A stretch of DNA of 64,000 bases from Mesorhizobium sp. (GTDB taxonomy: Bacteria > Pseudomonadota > Alphaproteobacteria > Rhizobiales > Rhizobiaceae), in NCBI GenBank assembly GCA_004020875.1, contig SAPZ01000022.1, forward strand, positions 1-64,000, written 5' to 3'. Shown here piece after piece: positions 16,549 to 24,857 of the stretch. Positions within the stretch are counted from its first letter, which is position 1, and each line of letters starts with the position of its first letter. The notes under the pieces were generated by a model. The model saw only the letters and a program-made list of their open reading frames with translations. It did no database searches and was not told where the DNA came from. Both the position numbers and the translations under genes were made by a program.

Positions 16549-16563
16549 CATACGACACGTATG
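16549..16563. promoter_or_regulatory. TetR operator 3 (CATACGACACGTATG)
   Basis: The arms CATACG and CGTATG match the other two operators; the centre is ACA. It ends 17 bases before the chosen TetR start codon, which is well placed for autorepression. The longer TetR ORF start at 16545 would fall at this operator, arguing against it. Confidence 0.8.
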
Positions 16564-16580
16564 TGAATAGGGCCAGAGCC

Positions 16581-17174
16581 ATGCACAAACCGCGCAAGGA
16601 GATGATCGCCGAGACGCGCGCCAAGCTGATCGCGGCCGCGCGCCACGCCTTCGGCACGGTCGGCTATGCCGAGGCCTCGATGGACGATTTCACAGCCTCA
16701 GCGGGTCTCACGCGCGGCGCGCTTTACCATCATTTCGGTGACAAGAAGGGGCTGCTGCAGGCTGTGATCGCCGAGATCGATGGCGAGATGGCCTTGCGGG
16801 TGAACGAGGTGGCGTCCAAGGCGCGGACACGCTGGCAGCATTTCGTCGACGAATGTACGACCTATATCGAGATGGCGCTGGAGCCGGAGATCCAGCGCAT
16901 CATGTTCCGTGACGGCCCGGCGGTGTTGGGCGACCCGGCGCACTGGCAAAACGCAAATGCCTGCGTCGCCTCGATGACCGATCACCTAACCGCCTTGCAG
17001 GAAGATGGCGTGGTCGTCGCCGATCTCGATCCGGAGACGGCTGCGCGGCTGATCAACGGCGCCAGCAGCCAGGCCGCGCAACGCATCGCCAATTCGAAGG
17101 ATCCGGAAGCCACCTCAAAAAAGGCGATCGCGGCCTTCAAGCAACTGCTCGAAGGCTTGCGCAGAAAGCCATGA
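16581..17174 (+). CDS. TetR family transcriptional regulator
   Basis: A 197-residue regulator with a helix-turn-helix at about residues 10-55: TRAKLIAAARHAFGTVGYAEASMDDFTASAGLTRGALYHHFGDKKGLL, of which the ALYHHFGDKKGLL end is the recognition-helix region. The C-terminal ligand-binding domain follows with no signature. It is divergently paired with an MFS transporter and faces three matching palindromic operators, so it probably represses both genes and is released by the transporter's substrate. The ribosome binding site at 16581 is weak; no better start avoids the operator. Confidence 0.9.
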   Translation: MHKPRKEMIAETRAKLIAAARHAFGTVGYAEASMDDFTASAGLTRGALYHHFGDKKGLLQAVIAEIDGEMALRVNEVASKARTRWQHFVDECTTYIEMALEPEIQRIMFRDGPAVLGDPAHWQNANACVASMTDHLTALQEDGVVVADLDPETAARLINGASSQAAQRIANSKDPEATSKKAIAAFKQLLEGLRRKP

Positions 17175-17238
17175 GAGCACGCCCTGGTAACCAAGCTACC
17201 GCCTTGTGCACCGGTTTCGGTCCGACACAACCCTGCCG

Positions 17239-17255
17239 CGATTGACAATCAATCG
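17239..17255 (+). promoter_or_regulatory. Small palindrome with possible -35 element
   Basis: CGATTG at 17239-17244 and CAATCG at 17250-17255 flank ACAAT. A TTGACA hexamer at 17242-17247 lies within it, about 60 bases before the next gene. No clear -10 box follows at the right spacing, so this is tentative. Confidence 0.25.
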
Positions 17256-17305
17256 GGCGAGCGCATGCTCCTGCGCCATCTCTAAGGGCGTGGAGAGTCG
17301 GGGCC

Positions 17306-18289
17306 ATGTGGGACTTCAGCATAGGCCGGTCAGTGTCCATCATGATGCGGACATGGCCGTTCATCGTCTTTCGCATGATCGTCTATTTCGGCATCACCGT
17401 CGCCTACATCATGGCGACCGGCACGGGCGCCAGCGTCGGCTACGGCGTCGGCCACATCTCGACCGATCCGGACGGCCCGATGTCTTTCGCTCTCTGGGGC
17501 GGCGTGGTCGGCTTCGGCGTCGTGTCGATCGCCGTCTACTGGATCCGCGAATACATCCTTTATGTGCTGAAAGCCGGTCATATCGCCGTCATGGTGCATC
17601 TGATCGACGGCCATGACGTCCCCGACGGCCAGGGTCAGATCGCCTATGCCAAGGAAGTGGTCACCCAGCGTTTTGCAGAGGCCAACATCCTTTTCGTCGT
17701 CGACCAGCTGGTCAAGGGCGCCATCCGCGCCATCACCGGCCTGATCGGCGGCATTGCCGCCTTCCTGCCCATTCCGGGCCTGGACGGCCTAGTCAGCTTC
17801 ATCAACACGGTCATCCGCTTGTCGCTGACCTATGTCGACGAGATCATTCTCGGCTACAACATCCGCATCAATTCGAACTCGCCCTTCGAGACGGCGCGGC
17901 AAGGCGTCGTGCTTTACGCCCAGAACGGCAAGCACATGGTCAAGAACGCCGTCTGGCTGGCGGCGATCATGTGGGGCGTGTCCTTCGTCATCTTCCTGTT
18001 GATGCTGGCGCCGGCGGCCGCGATCCTGTGGGTCATGCCCGGACAGCTTGCCGGCTGGGCCTTCGTGCTGGCCATCGTCTTTGCCTGGGCCTTCAAGGCA
18101 GCCTTCATCGAGCCCTTCGCCATCGCCTCGCTGATGCAGGTCTATTTCGAAACCATCGAAGGCCAGGTGCCCAATCCAGAATGGGACAACCGGCTGGCCG
18201 AGGCCTCGTCAAAATTCAGGGAGCTGCGCGACAAGGCGCTGGGCTCCTTTGGCGGCGGCTCGCGCTGGGATACGCCGCGAGCGGCTTGA
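17306..18289 (+). CDS. Conserved membrane protein of unknown function
   Basis: A 327-residue inner-membrane protein with hydrophobic segments near residues 14-38, 58-80, 132-156, 213-243 and 248-268. The Gly/Pro-rich segment GGIAAFLPIPGLDGLVSFI sits near 148-166. The remainder includes a charged cytoplasmic-looking C-terminus (WDNRLAEASSKFRELRDKA). I do not recognise a named family or motif. It ends directly against the bluB stop on the opposite strand. No functional evidence beyond membrane topology. Confidence 0.78.
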   Translation: MWDFSIGRSVSIMMRTWPFIVFRMIVYFGITVAYIMATGTGASVGYGVGHISTDPDGPMSFALWGGVVGFGVVSIAVYWIREYILYVLKAGHIAVMVHLIDGHDVPDGQGQIAYAKEVVTQRFAEANILFVVDQLVKGAIRAITGLIGGIAAFLPIPGLDGLVSFINTVIRLSLTYVDEIILGYNIRINSNSPFETARQGVVLYAQNGKHMVKNAVWLAAIMWGVSFVIFLLMLAPAAAILWVMPGQLAGWAFVLAIVFAWAFKAAFIEPFAIASLMQVYFETIEGQVPNPEWDNRLAEASSKFRELRDKALGSFGGGSRWDTPRAA

Positions 18290-19021
18290 TCAAAGCTTCG
18301 GCGCGCCGCCAAGCCTTGCGATCGCCGACTTGAGCGGCGCCTCGCCGGCGCCGCGAAAAGTCTCGCTCATCACCAGTTCGGGCAGCGGCAGGCGCTTGCC
18401 CCAGCCATGCGCTTCGAGGTCCGGCTTCGGCGCGAATTCCGAGACGCGGCCGACGCAGAGATAGGCGATCGGCGTGACATGCTCGGGGATCGACAAAAGC
18501 CGCTTGAGCGCCTCGGTCTCGATGATACTCACCCAGCCGACGCCGACACCCTCGGCCCGCGCCGCCAGCCAGAAATTCTGCACCGCACAGACGGTGCTGT
18601 AGAGATCCATCTCCGGATTATGCCAGCGCCCGAGCGGGGAGTCCTTCGAGCGCTGCCGGTCGCAGGTGATGCACAGGTTCAGCGCGCTTTCGCAAATGCC
18701 TTCGAGCTTGAGCTTGCGGTAGAGCGCCTGCCGCTCCGCCTCGATCGCCGGCACCTCTTGCTCGCGCGCGGCGAGGAACAGATCGCGCACCAGTCTGCGC
18801 CGCTCGGCATCACGGATGACGATGAAGTTCCACGGCTGCATGTAGCCGACCGACGGCGCATGGTGCGCGGCGGTGAGAAGCCGCGCCAGCACGCAATCCT
18901 CGAGATCATCAGGGACAAAATGGCTGCGCACGTCACGCCTGGTGAACATTGCCCGATAAACCGCGTCGCGCGCCAATTGGTCAAAGTCATCGCCGCACGC
19001 GGCGATCGCTGCTGCCGTCAT
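18290..19021 (-). CDS. bluB: 5,6-dimethylbenzimidazole synthase
   Basis: A 243-residue nitroreductase-fold flavoenzyme that breaks down FMN to form 5,6-dimethylbenzimidazole, the lower ligand of cobalamin. Typical features: RRDVRSHF (near 28-35), AAHHAPSVGYMQPWNFIVI (near 51-69), SALNLCITCDR, and GVGVGWVSI. The upstream DNA on the same strand carries a cobalamin riboswitch, matching its function: B12 sufficiency should switch it off. Convergent with the membrane gene at 17306. Rhizobia require this step for de novo B12 synthesis. Confidence 0.95.
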   Translation of the reverse strand: MTAAAIAACGDDFDQLARDAVYRAMFTRRDVRSHFVPDDLEDCVLARLLTAAHHAPSVGYMQPWNFIVIRDAERRRLVRDLFLAAREQEVPAIEAERQALYRKLKLEGICESALNLCITCDRQRSKDSPLGRWHNPEMDLYSTVCAVQNFWLAARAEGVGVGWVSIIETEALKRLLSIPEHVTPIAYLCVGRVSEFAPKPDLEAHGWGKRLPLPELVMSETFRGAGEAPLKSAIARLGGAPKL

Positions 19022-19074
19022 CGCTTTTCCCCTTGCGACAAGCAGTCCCCCGCCTGACCAAGCGGAAAACCATG

Positions 19075-19231
19075 TCTGCCGGGCCGGTCTTCTGGCTCGG
19101 GATCGTCCCGCTCCGGCGCCTTCCCGTCGAGGACAGTGGCGTTTGCCGGCGCGGTCCCCCTCACAGCGTTGGGCACGCCACGGAGTTCAACCGTGTTCCC
19201 GATTCTCCCGCGTCGCGGGCACCAGGCAGCA
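19075..19231 (-). ncRNA. Cobalamin riboswitch aptamer
   Basis: On the minus strand this segment contains GGTGCCC near its start, CGGGAACACGG, a GCCCAACGCTGTGAGGG core, CGCCACTG, GGGAAGGCGCC, and the B12 box GAGCCAGAAGACCGGCC at 19082-19098. The order and spacing match the cobalamin riboswitch. The closing helix pairs CTGCC (5' end) with GGCAG (3' end). The next 53 bases to the bluB ATG form the expression platform. In this family, adenosylcobalamin binding represses expression. Confidence 0.9.
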
Positions 19232-19356
19232 GGATGACCTTATCGCGAAGTTCGGCACCCGCCAATGGCGCGAACGACATGGGCTGGCGCAATTTCCCCA
19301 GGCATTCGGCTTTTCAAACATGGTCATTACGGCCGCGGGTACCTAGATTAGGCGCC

Positions 19357-20283
19357 ATGGCCACCCGTCTCTACACGCACCCGATCTTCCTGGAACATCT
19401 CACGCCGCCCGGCCACCCCGAGCGGCCTGATCGCCTGCGCGCCATCGAGCGCGTGCTGGACGACGAGGCGTTCTCGGCGCTCGACCGCGTCAAGGCGCCG
19501 GAAGGCGACGAGAAGACCATCCTCTATGCGCACCCCGAGGACTTCGTCGAGCGCGTGCGCGCGGCGATACCTGAGAGCGGCATCGTCTCGATTGATGCCG
19601 ATACCAGCGCCAGCCCGAAAAGCTGGCAGGCCGCGGTGACGGCGATCGGCGCGGCCAATGCGGCGGTCGACGACGTTTTCGAGGGCCGCGCCTCAAATGT
19701 CTTCGTCGCCGCCCGTCCCCCCGGCCATCACGCTGAAAAGACGACGGCGATGGGCTTTTGCCTGTTCAACACCGCGGCGGTCGCGGCCCGCTATGCGCAG
19801 AAGAAGCACCAGGCCGAGCGCGTCGCCATTGTCGATTGGGATGTCCACCATGGCAACGGCACGCAGGACATTTTTTGGGACGATCCGTCGGTGCTCTATT
19901 GCTCGACCCATCAGATGCCGCTTTACCCGGGTACAGGCGCGAAGAGCGAGACCGGCGCCGGCAACATTGTCAACGCGCCGCTCGCGCCGCAGACCGGCAG
20001 CGACCTGTTCCGCGACGCCTTCCTGTCGCGCGTGCTACCGTCCATCGACGCGTTCGCGCCGGACCTGATCATCATTTCCGCCGGCTTCGACGCGCACCAC
20101 CGCGATCCGCTGGCGCAGATCAACCTGATCGAGGATGATTTCGACTGGGCGACCGGCCAGTTGATGGAACGCGCTGGCCGCCACAGCGGCAACAGGCTCG
20201 TCAGCCTGCTGGAAGGCGGCTACGATCTGCAGGGACTGGCATTTTCTGTCGCCGCTCATGTCGGGCGGCTGATGAAGGGATAG
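19357..20283 (+). CDS. Histone deacetylase family protein (acetylpolyamine amidohydrolase-like)
   Basis: A 308-residue zinc-dependent deacetylase fold. The active-site motifs are RPPGHHAEKTTAMGFC (tandem His, near 120-135), DWDVHHGNGT (near 160-169) and SAGFDAHHRDPL (Asp ligands, near 240-251), followed by LLEGGYDL. Bacterial members act on acetylpolyamines, acetoin-related or other N-acetyl substrates; this one cannot be assigned further. ATG 19357 gives the usual family N-terminus (HPIFLEHLTPPGHPERPDR); a longer frame runs through the riboswitch region. xseB follows 3 bases later, so the two are probably co-transcribed. Confidence 0.92.
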   Translation: MATRLYTHPIFLEHLTPPGHPERPDRLRAIERVLDDEAFSALDRVKAPEGDEKTILYAHPEDFVERVRAAIPESGIVSIDADTSASPKSWQAAVTAIGAANAAVDDVFEGRASNVFVAARPPGHHAEKTTAMGFCLFNTAAVAARYAQKKHQAERVAIVDWDVHHGNGTQDIFWDDPSVLYCSTHQMPLYPGTGAKSETGAGNIVNAPLAPQTGSDLFRDAFLSRVLPSIDAFAPDLIIISAGFDAHHRDPLAQINLIEDDFDWATGQLMERAGRHSGNRLVSLLEGGYDLQGLAFSVAAHVGRLMKG

Positions 20284-20286
20284 GGT

Positions 20287-20538
20287 ATGGCAGTGGAAGG
20301 CAATGAGGACGTCAAGGCGATGAGCTTCGAGCAGGCGCTCGACGCGCTGGAGAAGATCGTCGATGATCTGGAGCGCGGCGACGTCCCGCTCGACCAGTCG
20401 ATCAGGATCTATGAGCGTGGCGAGGCCCTGAAGGCGCATTGCGACAGGCTGCTGAAGGCCGCCGAAGACAAGGTCGAGAAGATCAGGCTGTCGCGCGACG
20501 GCAAGCCGGTGGGCACCGAGCCATTGGACGCGGAATAG
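20287..20538 (+). CDS. xseB: Exodeoxyribonuclease VII small subunit
   Basis: An 83-residue helical subunit of exonuclease VII, which cuts single-stranded DNA to oligonucleotides. The conserved pattern FEQALDALEKIVDDLERGD, then PLDQSIRIYERGEAL, is clear from residue 14. The large subunit XseA is not in this window. Starts 3 bases after the deacetylase stop. Confidence 0.94.
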   Translation: MAVEGNEDVKAMSFEQALDALEKIVDDLERGDVPLDQSIRIYERGEALKAHCDRLLKAAEDKVEKIRLSRDGKPVGTEPLDAE

Positions 20539-20582
20539 ATCAGAGCCAGGTGGGGCGAAGAGCAGGTAAGGAGTTCAAAGCC

Positions 20583-20849
20583 ATGTGCCGCAACATCAAG
20601 ACCCTGGCGAATTTCGAGCCGCCGGCGACCAATGACGAGGTGCATGACGCAGCGCTGCAGTTCGTGCGCAAGCTGAGCGGCTCGACGAAACCGTCGAAGT
20701 GCAACGAGCATGCTTTCTACCATGCCGTGGAAGCGATCGCCGCCGCCGCGCGTGAATTGATCGATTCGCTCGAGACCAACCAGGAACCGCGCAATCGCGA
20801 GGAAGAAGCCGCCAAGGCGAAGGCCAGGTCGGCGCTGCGTTTCGCCTGA
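20583..20849 (+). CDS. DUF2277 family protein
   Basis: An 88-residue protein with the family start MCRNIKTLANFEPPAT and the pattern ALQFVRKLSGSTKPSKCNEHAFYHAVEAI. These small proteins have no proven function. The Cys and His residues (C2, C near 43, H near 46, H near 50) may bind metal. GGAG at 20569 gives a ribosome binding site. Lies within the deacetylase-xseB-pirin-dxs run. Confidence 0.88.
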   Translation: MCRNIKTLANFEPPATNDEVHDAALQFVRKLSGSTKPSKCNEHAFYHAVEAIAAAARELIDSLETNQEPRNREEEAAKAKARSALRFA

Positions 20850-20858
20850 GGGATAGTC

Positions 20859-21779
20859 ATGAGCTTTTTTCCGGGAAACGATCCCGAGCCGGGCGATGCC
20901 TTCGCCTGCGATCAGATCGAGCTGATGGTCATCCCCAACGCCAAGGATATAGGCGGCTTCGAGGTTCGCCGCGCCCTGCCGACGGCAAAGCGGCGTCTGG
21001 TCGGGCCGTTCATTTTCTTTGATCGCATGGGCCCAGCGATCCTGCGCGCCGGCCACGCGCTCGACGTGCGCCCGCATCCGCATATCGGGCTTTCCACCGT
21101 CACCTATCTGTTCGACGGCAAGATCAGGCACCGCGACTCGCTCGGCACCGAGATGGTGATCGCGCCGGGCGACGTGAATTTGATGACCGCGGGGCGTGGC
21201 ATCGTTCATTCCGAGCGCACGCCGGAGGAATTGCGCGGGGCGCCGATGTCGGTCTCCGGCCTGCAGACCTGGCTGGCGCTGCCGGACGGCAAGGAGGAGA
21301 TTGCCCCGGTGTTCGCGAACACGTCGGTGGCCAGCTTGCCCGAGATCGACGCCGAAGGCGTTAGCGGCCGCGTCGTCATCGGAGAGTTCTCGGGCCTGCG
21401 CTCGCCGGTCGCGACCGCATCGGACACGCTTTATGCCGATCTGCGTCTGGCAGCGGGCGCCAGCGTGAAGATACCCGCCAATGCCGAGGAACGCGCCATC
21501 TACACGCTGGAAGGCGACGTCTCGATCGCCGGCGATGTTTTCCCGGCCGAGCGGCTTCTGGTGTTCAAGCCGGGCGAGGAGATCGTCGTCTCCTCCGAGC
21601 GCGGCGCGCATTTCATGCTGTTCGGCGGCGCTTCCCTCGGCTCCCAGCGCTACATCTGGTGGAATTTCGTCTCGTCCTCGAAGGAACGCATCGAACAGGC
21701 CAAGCAGGAATGGAAGACAGGCCGCTTCGATATCGTTCCCGGCGATGAGGAAGAGTTCATTCCGCTGCCTGAGAACTAG
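20859..21779 (+). CDS. Pirin family protein
   Basis: A 306-residue bicupin. The N-terminal cupin carries the metal ligands in RPHPHIGLSTVTYLF (near 69-83) and HRDSLGTEMVI, plus AGRGIVHSERTP. Pirins bind iron or other metals; some are quercetin dioxygenases and others regulate transcription, so the role here is open. The C-terminal end FIPLPEN is typical. It follows DUF2277 by 9 bases and precedes dxs by about 125 bases, where no further gene is seen. Confidence 0.92.
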   Translation: MSFFPGNDPEPGDAFACDQIELMVIPNAKDIGGFEVRRALPTAKRRLVGPFIFFDRMGPAILRAGHALDVRPHPHIGLSTVTYLFDGKIRHRDSLGTEMVIAPGDVNLMTAGRGIVHSERTPEELRGAPMSVSGLQTWLALPDGKEEIAPVFANTSVASLPEIDAEGVSGRVVIGEFSGLRSPVATASDTLYADLRLAAGASVKIPANAEERAIYTLEGDVSIAGDVFPAERLLVFKPGEEIVVSSERGAHFMLFGGASLGSQRYIWWNFVSSSKERIEQAKQEWKTGRFDIVPGDEEEFIPLPEN

Positions 21780-21904
21780 GACCCTCAAGCCGCGCGTCAC
21801 TGGCGGGCATTTACATTCGCTGGGCGGCGGCCTATGCCGCGCATGATTATGGCGCAATTTCCTGTTAGCGCCGTGTTCGATCAATTGAGGCAGGACGCGC
21901 CCGA

Positions 21905-23812
21905 GTGAAGCCAGACACGCCGCTGCTCGACAAGGTCCGCATTCCCGCGGACCTGCGGAAGCTCGATGAGGGGGCACTGCCGCAGCTTGCCGCGGAACTC
22001 CGCGCCGAGCTCATCGACGCCGTTTCACAGACGGGGGGCCATCTCGGCGCCGGCCTTGGCGTCGTCGAGCTGACCGTAGCGCTTCACTATGTCTTCAACA
22101 CGCCGCAGGACCGGCTGATCTGGGACGTCGGCCACCAGGCCTATCCGCACAAGATCCTGACCGGTCGCCGCGACCGCATCCGCACCCTGCGCCAGGAAGG
22201 CGGCCTCTCCGGTTTTACCCGGCGCGCCGAGAGCGAATACGATCCGTTCGGCGCCGCGCATTCCTCGACTTCGATTTCGGCCGGCCTCGGCATGGCCATG
22301 GGCCGCGACCTGTCGGGCGGCCGCAACAACGTCATTTCCGTCATCGGCGACGGCTCGATGTCGGCCGGCATGGCCTTCGAGGCGCTGAACAATGCCGGCG
22401 CGCTGGATGCCCGCCTCATCGTCATCCTCAACGACAACGACATGTCGATCGCGCCGCCGACCGGTGCCATGAGCGCCTATCTTGCCAGGCTCGCCTCGGG
22501 CAAGGCGTATCTGGGCCTGCGCGATTTCGGCAAGAAGCTGACGTCCTATCTCGGTAAGCGCGCCGACCGCGCCATCACCCGCGCCGTCGAGCATGCGCGC
22601 GGTTATGTCACCGGCGGCACCTTGTTCGAGGAGCTCGGCTTCTATCACATCGGCCCCATAGACGGGCACAATCTCGAGCACCTCATCCCCGTGCTGAGGA
22701 ACGTGCGCGACAATGGCAAAGGCCCGGTGCTGATCCATGTCGTGACCCAGAAGGGCAAGGGCTACGCGCCGGCGGAAGCAGCCGCCGACAAATATCACGG
22801 TGTCAACAGATTCGACGTCATCACCGGCGCTCAGGCCAAGGCGCCGGCCAACGCGCCTGCCTACACCAAGGTCTTTGCCGAGAGCCTGATCCAGGAAGCG
22901 CGGGAGGACGAGCGCATCGTCGCCATCACCGCAGCCATGCCCAGCGGCACCGGCCTCGACCTGTTCGGCGAGGTGTTTCCGAAGCGCACCTTCGATGTCG
23001 GCATTGCCGAGCAGCATGCGGTGACCTTCGCCGCGGGGCTGGCCACCGAAGGCTACAAGCCTTTTGCCGCGATCTACTCGACTTTCCTGCAGCGCGCTTA
23101 TGACCAGGTCGTCCACGACGTGGCGATCCAGAAGCTGCCGGTGCGTTTTCCCATTGATCGCGCCGGCTTCGTCGGCGCCGACGGCGCCACCCATTGCGGG
23201 GCCTTCGACACCACCTTCCTCGCTACGCTGCCGGGCTTCGTCGTCATGGCCGCGGCCGACGAGGCTGAACTGCGCCACATGGTGCGCACCGCGGCGTCCT
23301 ACGATGAGGGTCCTATCGCCTTCCGCTATCCCCGCGGCAACGGCGTCGGCGTCGAGATGCCGGAGCGCGGCTCGGCGCTCGAGATCGGCAAGGGCCGCAT
23401 CGTGAAAGAGGGTACCAAGGTCGCGCTGCTTTCTTTCGGCACGCGGCTGCAGGATTGCCTGCTGGCCGCCGAGGAACTCGGCGCTGCGGGCCTTTCCACC
23501 ACGGTCGCCGACGCCCGCTTCGCCAAGCCGCTCGACGAGGATCTGATCCGGCGGCTCGCCCGTTCGCATGAAGTGCTGGTGACCGTCGAGGAGGGCGCCA
23601 TCGGCGGCTTCGCCAGCCAGGTCTTGCATTTCCTCGCCCACGAAGGCCTGCTGGAAAGCGGCCTCAAGGTGCGCCCGCTGGTGCTGCCGGACGTCTTCAC
23701 CGACCACGCCAAACCCGAAAAGATGTATGCCGATGCCGGCTTGGATTCGAGCGGCATCGTGCGCACGGTCTTCGCGACGCTCGGCCATGGCGTGCAGGCG
23801 CAGCGCGCCTGA
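21905..23812 (+). CDS. dxs: 1-deoxy-D-xylulose-5-phosphate synthase
   Basis: A 635-residue thiamine-diphosphate enzyme that joins pyruvate and glyceraldehyde 3-phosphate in the first step of the MEP isoprenoid pathway. Motifs: WDVGHQAYPHKILTGRR, GDGSMSAGMAFEALNNAG (TPP/Mg site, near 150-170), EQHAVTFAAGLA with the catalytic Glu, and the C-terminal transketolase domain. The GTG start at 21905 leaves the protein at its normal length. ispH, the last enzyme of the pathway, is elsewhere in the window at 40544. Confidence 0.97.
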   Translation: MKPDTPLLDKVRIPADLRKLDEGALPQLAAELRAELIDAVSQTGGHLGAGLGVVELTVALHYVFNTPQDRLIWDVGHQAYPHKILTGRRDRIRTLRQEGGLSGFTRRAESEYDPFGAAHSSTSISAGLGMAMGRDLSGGRNNVISVIGDGSMSAGMAFEALNNAGALDARLIVILNDNDMSIAPPTGAMSAYLARLASGKAYLGLRDFGKKLTSYLGKRADRAITRAVEHARGYVTGGTLFEELGFYHIGPIDGHNLEHLIPVLRNVRDNGKGPVLIHVVTQKGKGYAPAEAAADKYHGVNRFDVITGAQAKAPANAPAYTKVFAESLIQEAREDERIVAITAAMPSGTGLDLFGEVFPKRTFDVGIAEQHAVTFAAGLATEGYKPFAAIYSTFLQRAYDQVVHDVAIQKLPVRFPIDRAGFVGADGATHCGAFDTTFLATLPGFVVMAAADEAELRHMVRTAASYDEGPIAFRYPRGNGVGVEMPERGSALEIGKGRIVKEGTKVALLSFGTRLQDCLLAAEELGAAGLSTTVADARFAKPLDEDLIRRLARSHEVLVTVEEGAIGGFASQVLHFLAHEGLLESGLKVRPLVLPDVFTDHAKPEKMYADAGLDSSGIVRTVFATLGHGVQAQRA

Positions 23813-23853
23813 ATCAAGACGTTAGCTTTTTGAATCAGTTTGCCGGCTTGCTA

Positions 23854-23872
23854 CGCTAACCATTTGTTAGCG
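23854..23872 (+). terminator. Candidate terminator hairpin after dxs
   Basis: CGCTAAC at 23854-23860 pairs perfectly with GTTAGCG at 23866-23872 around a CATTT loop. The T-run after it is weak (CTTCCGTTT), so factor-independent termination is uncertain. Confidence 0.4.
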
Positions 23873-23947
23873 CTTCCGTTTGGCGGTTCGCTTACCCTGT
23901 CTCCTGCCCGATTTTCAACGGCGCCCTGCCAAGACCTTGGTCCCTGA

Positions 23948-24010
23948 GCAATTCCAGGAAAGTGTGAGCGGTTTTCCGCCCGGAATTGCGTAAAAACAAA
24001 GGGATAGAGC
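23948..24010 (+). repeat. Dispersed palindromic repeat, copy 2
   Basis: GCAATTCC at the left pairs with GGAATTGC, and inside it AGGAAA pairs with TTTTCC, giving a long hairpin around GTGTGAGCGG. The tail is GTAAAAACAAAGGGATAGAGC. It is nearly identical to 40458-40518. It ends 52 bases before the small exported protein start, in the same orientation. Confidence 0.9.
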
Positions 24011-24062
24011 AGTTCGCCGTTTCACTGAAACGGTGAAACGCTCTGGGCATCGGGTAAGAACA

Positions 24063-24350
24063 ATGAAGTCGTTCCTTTGCGGCATGGCCTTGTTGGCGGC
24101 CATGATCGCGCCGGCGGCAGCCGAGACGCGTTACGACCGCAATCTCGAGAAGGCGGCGATGGATATCGTCGCCGGCAAGATGGGCAACATCCGCGGCGCC
24201 TTCTCCTACAAGCAGAGGCCGCAGTTCGTTGTGTTGCCGGATGCCCCGCCGCCTACACCGGCTCCTGTTGAGCCTCCGCACAAGGAAGCCTCAGGCAATG
24301 ATGGCCTGACGCCGGCCTGCGAGCGCCGCGTCTCCCGGACTGTCTTCTAG
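24063..24350 (+). CDS. Small exported hypothetical protein
   Basis: A 95-residue secreted protein: signal peptide MKSFLCGMALLAAMIAPAAA, then ETRYDRNLEKAAMDIVAGKMGNIRG and a Pro-rich tail with one Cys near the end. I recognise no family name. The stop codon shares CTAG with the stop of the GFA gene on the other strand. The gene is preceded by a dispersed palindromic repeat, which may supply the 5' leader. Confidence 0.7.
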   Translation: MKSFLCGMALLAAMIAPAAAETRYDRNLEKAAMDIVAGKMGNIRGAFSYKQRPQFVVLPDAPPPTPAPVEPPHKEASGNDGLTPACERRVSRTVF

Positions 24351-24748
24351 AACCACATATCGCGCACGCAGCGCCCGTCGCGCGGCAGGTCGTCGAAACT
24401 ATCCAGTCCGTCGAAATGGTCGATCGGCAGGTCGGCGACCTGTTCCGGCGGCGCCAGCCTGACATTGACCGCGATGCGCGTACGGCCGCTCTTGCCGGTA
24501 CGCAGGCCGCGCCAGGCGACCACGCAGGCGCAGGTCGGGCAAAACAGGATCTCCAGCGCGGGCTCGGCCACCTTGGCACGCGTGTAGGACTTCAGCGGCC
24601 CGGCGACGCGGATGCGCTCGTCGAGATAGTCATAGGCCCAAAGCGCGCCGTAGCGGCGGCAAAGCGTGCAGTTGCAAGCGGTGATTCCACCGGGATCGCC
24701 TTCCAGCGTCCAGTGAGCAGTGCCGCAATGACAGGTTCCCTTCAGCAT
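24347..24748 (-). CDS. GFA (glutathione-dependent formaldehyde-activating-like) family protein
   Basis: A 133-residue zinc-binding Mss4-like fold. Cys pairs: CHC at residues 6-8, CNCTLCRRYG at 25-34, and CPTC at 70-73. The family is named for a formaldehyde-glutathione enzyme, but most members have no proven activity. ATG 24748 follows GGAGGTGGCG, and extensions upstream run antisense through tlyA. The end overlaps the neighbour's stop within a CTAG. Confidence 0.88.
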   Translation of the reverse strand: MLKGTCHCGTAHWTLEGDPGGITACNCTLCRRYGALWAYDYLDERIRVAGPLKSYTRAKVAEPALEILFCPTCACVVAWRGLRTGKSGRTRIAVNVRLAPPEQVADLPIDHFDGLDSFDDLPRDGRCVRDMWF

Positions 24749-24857
24749 CGCCACCTCCGCCTCCCCTGACGTACGGCCTGTTCCTTCGGGCATTCTGCAG
24801 CCTCTTGCGCCATATTCAACCATTGCGTTCGCGCCCGGCTTTCGCCAATGAAGGCCG

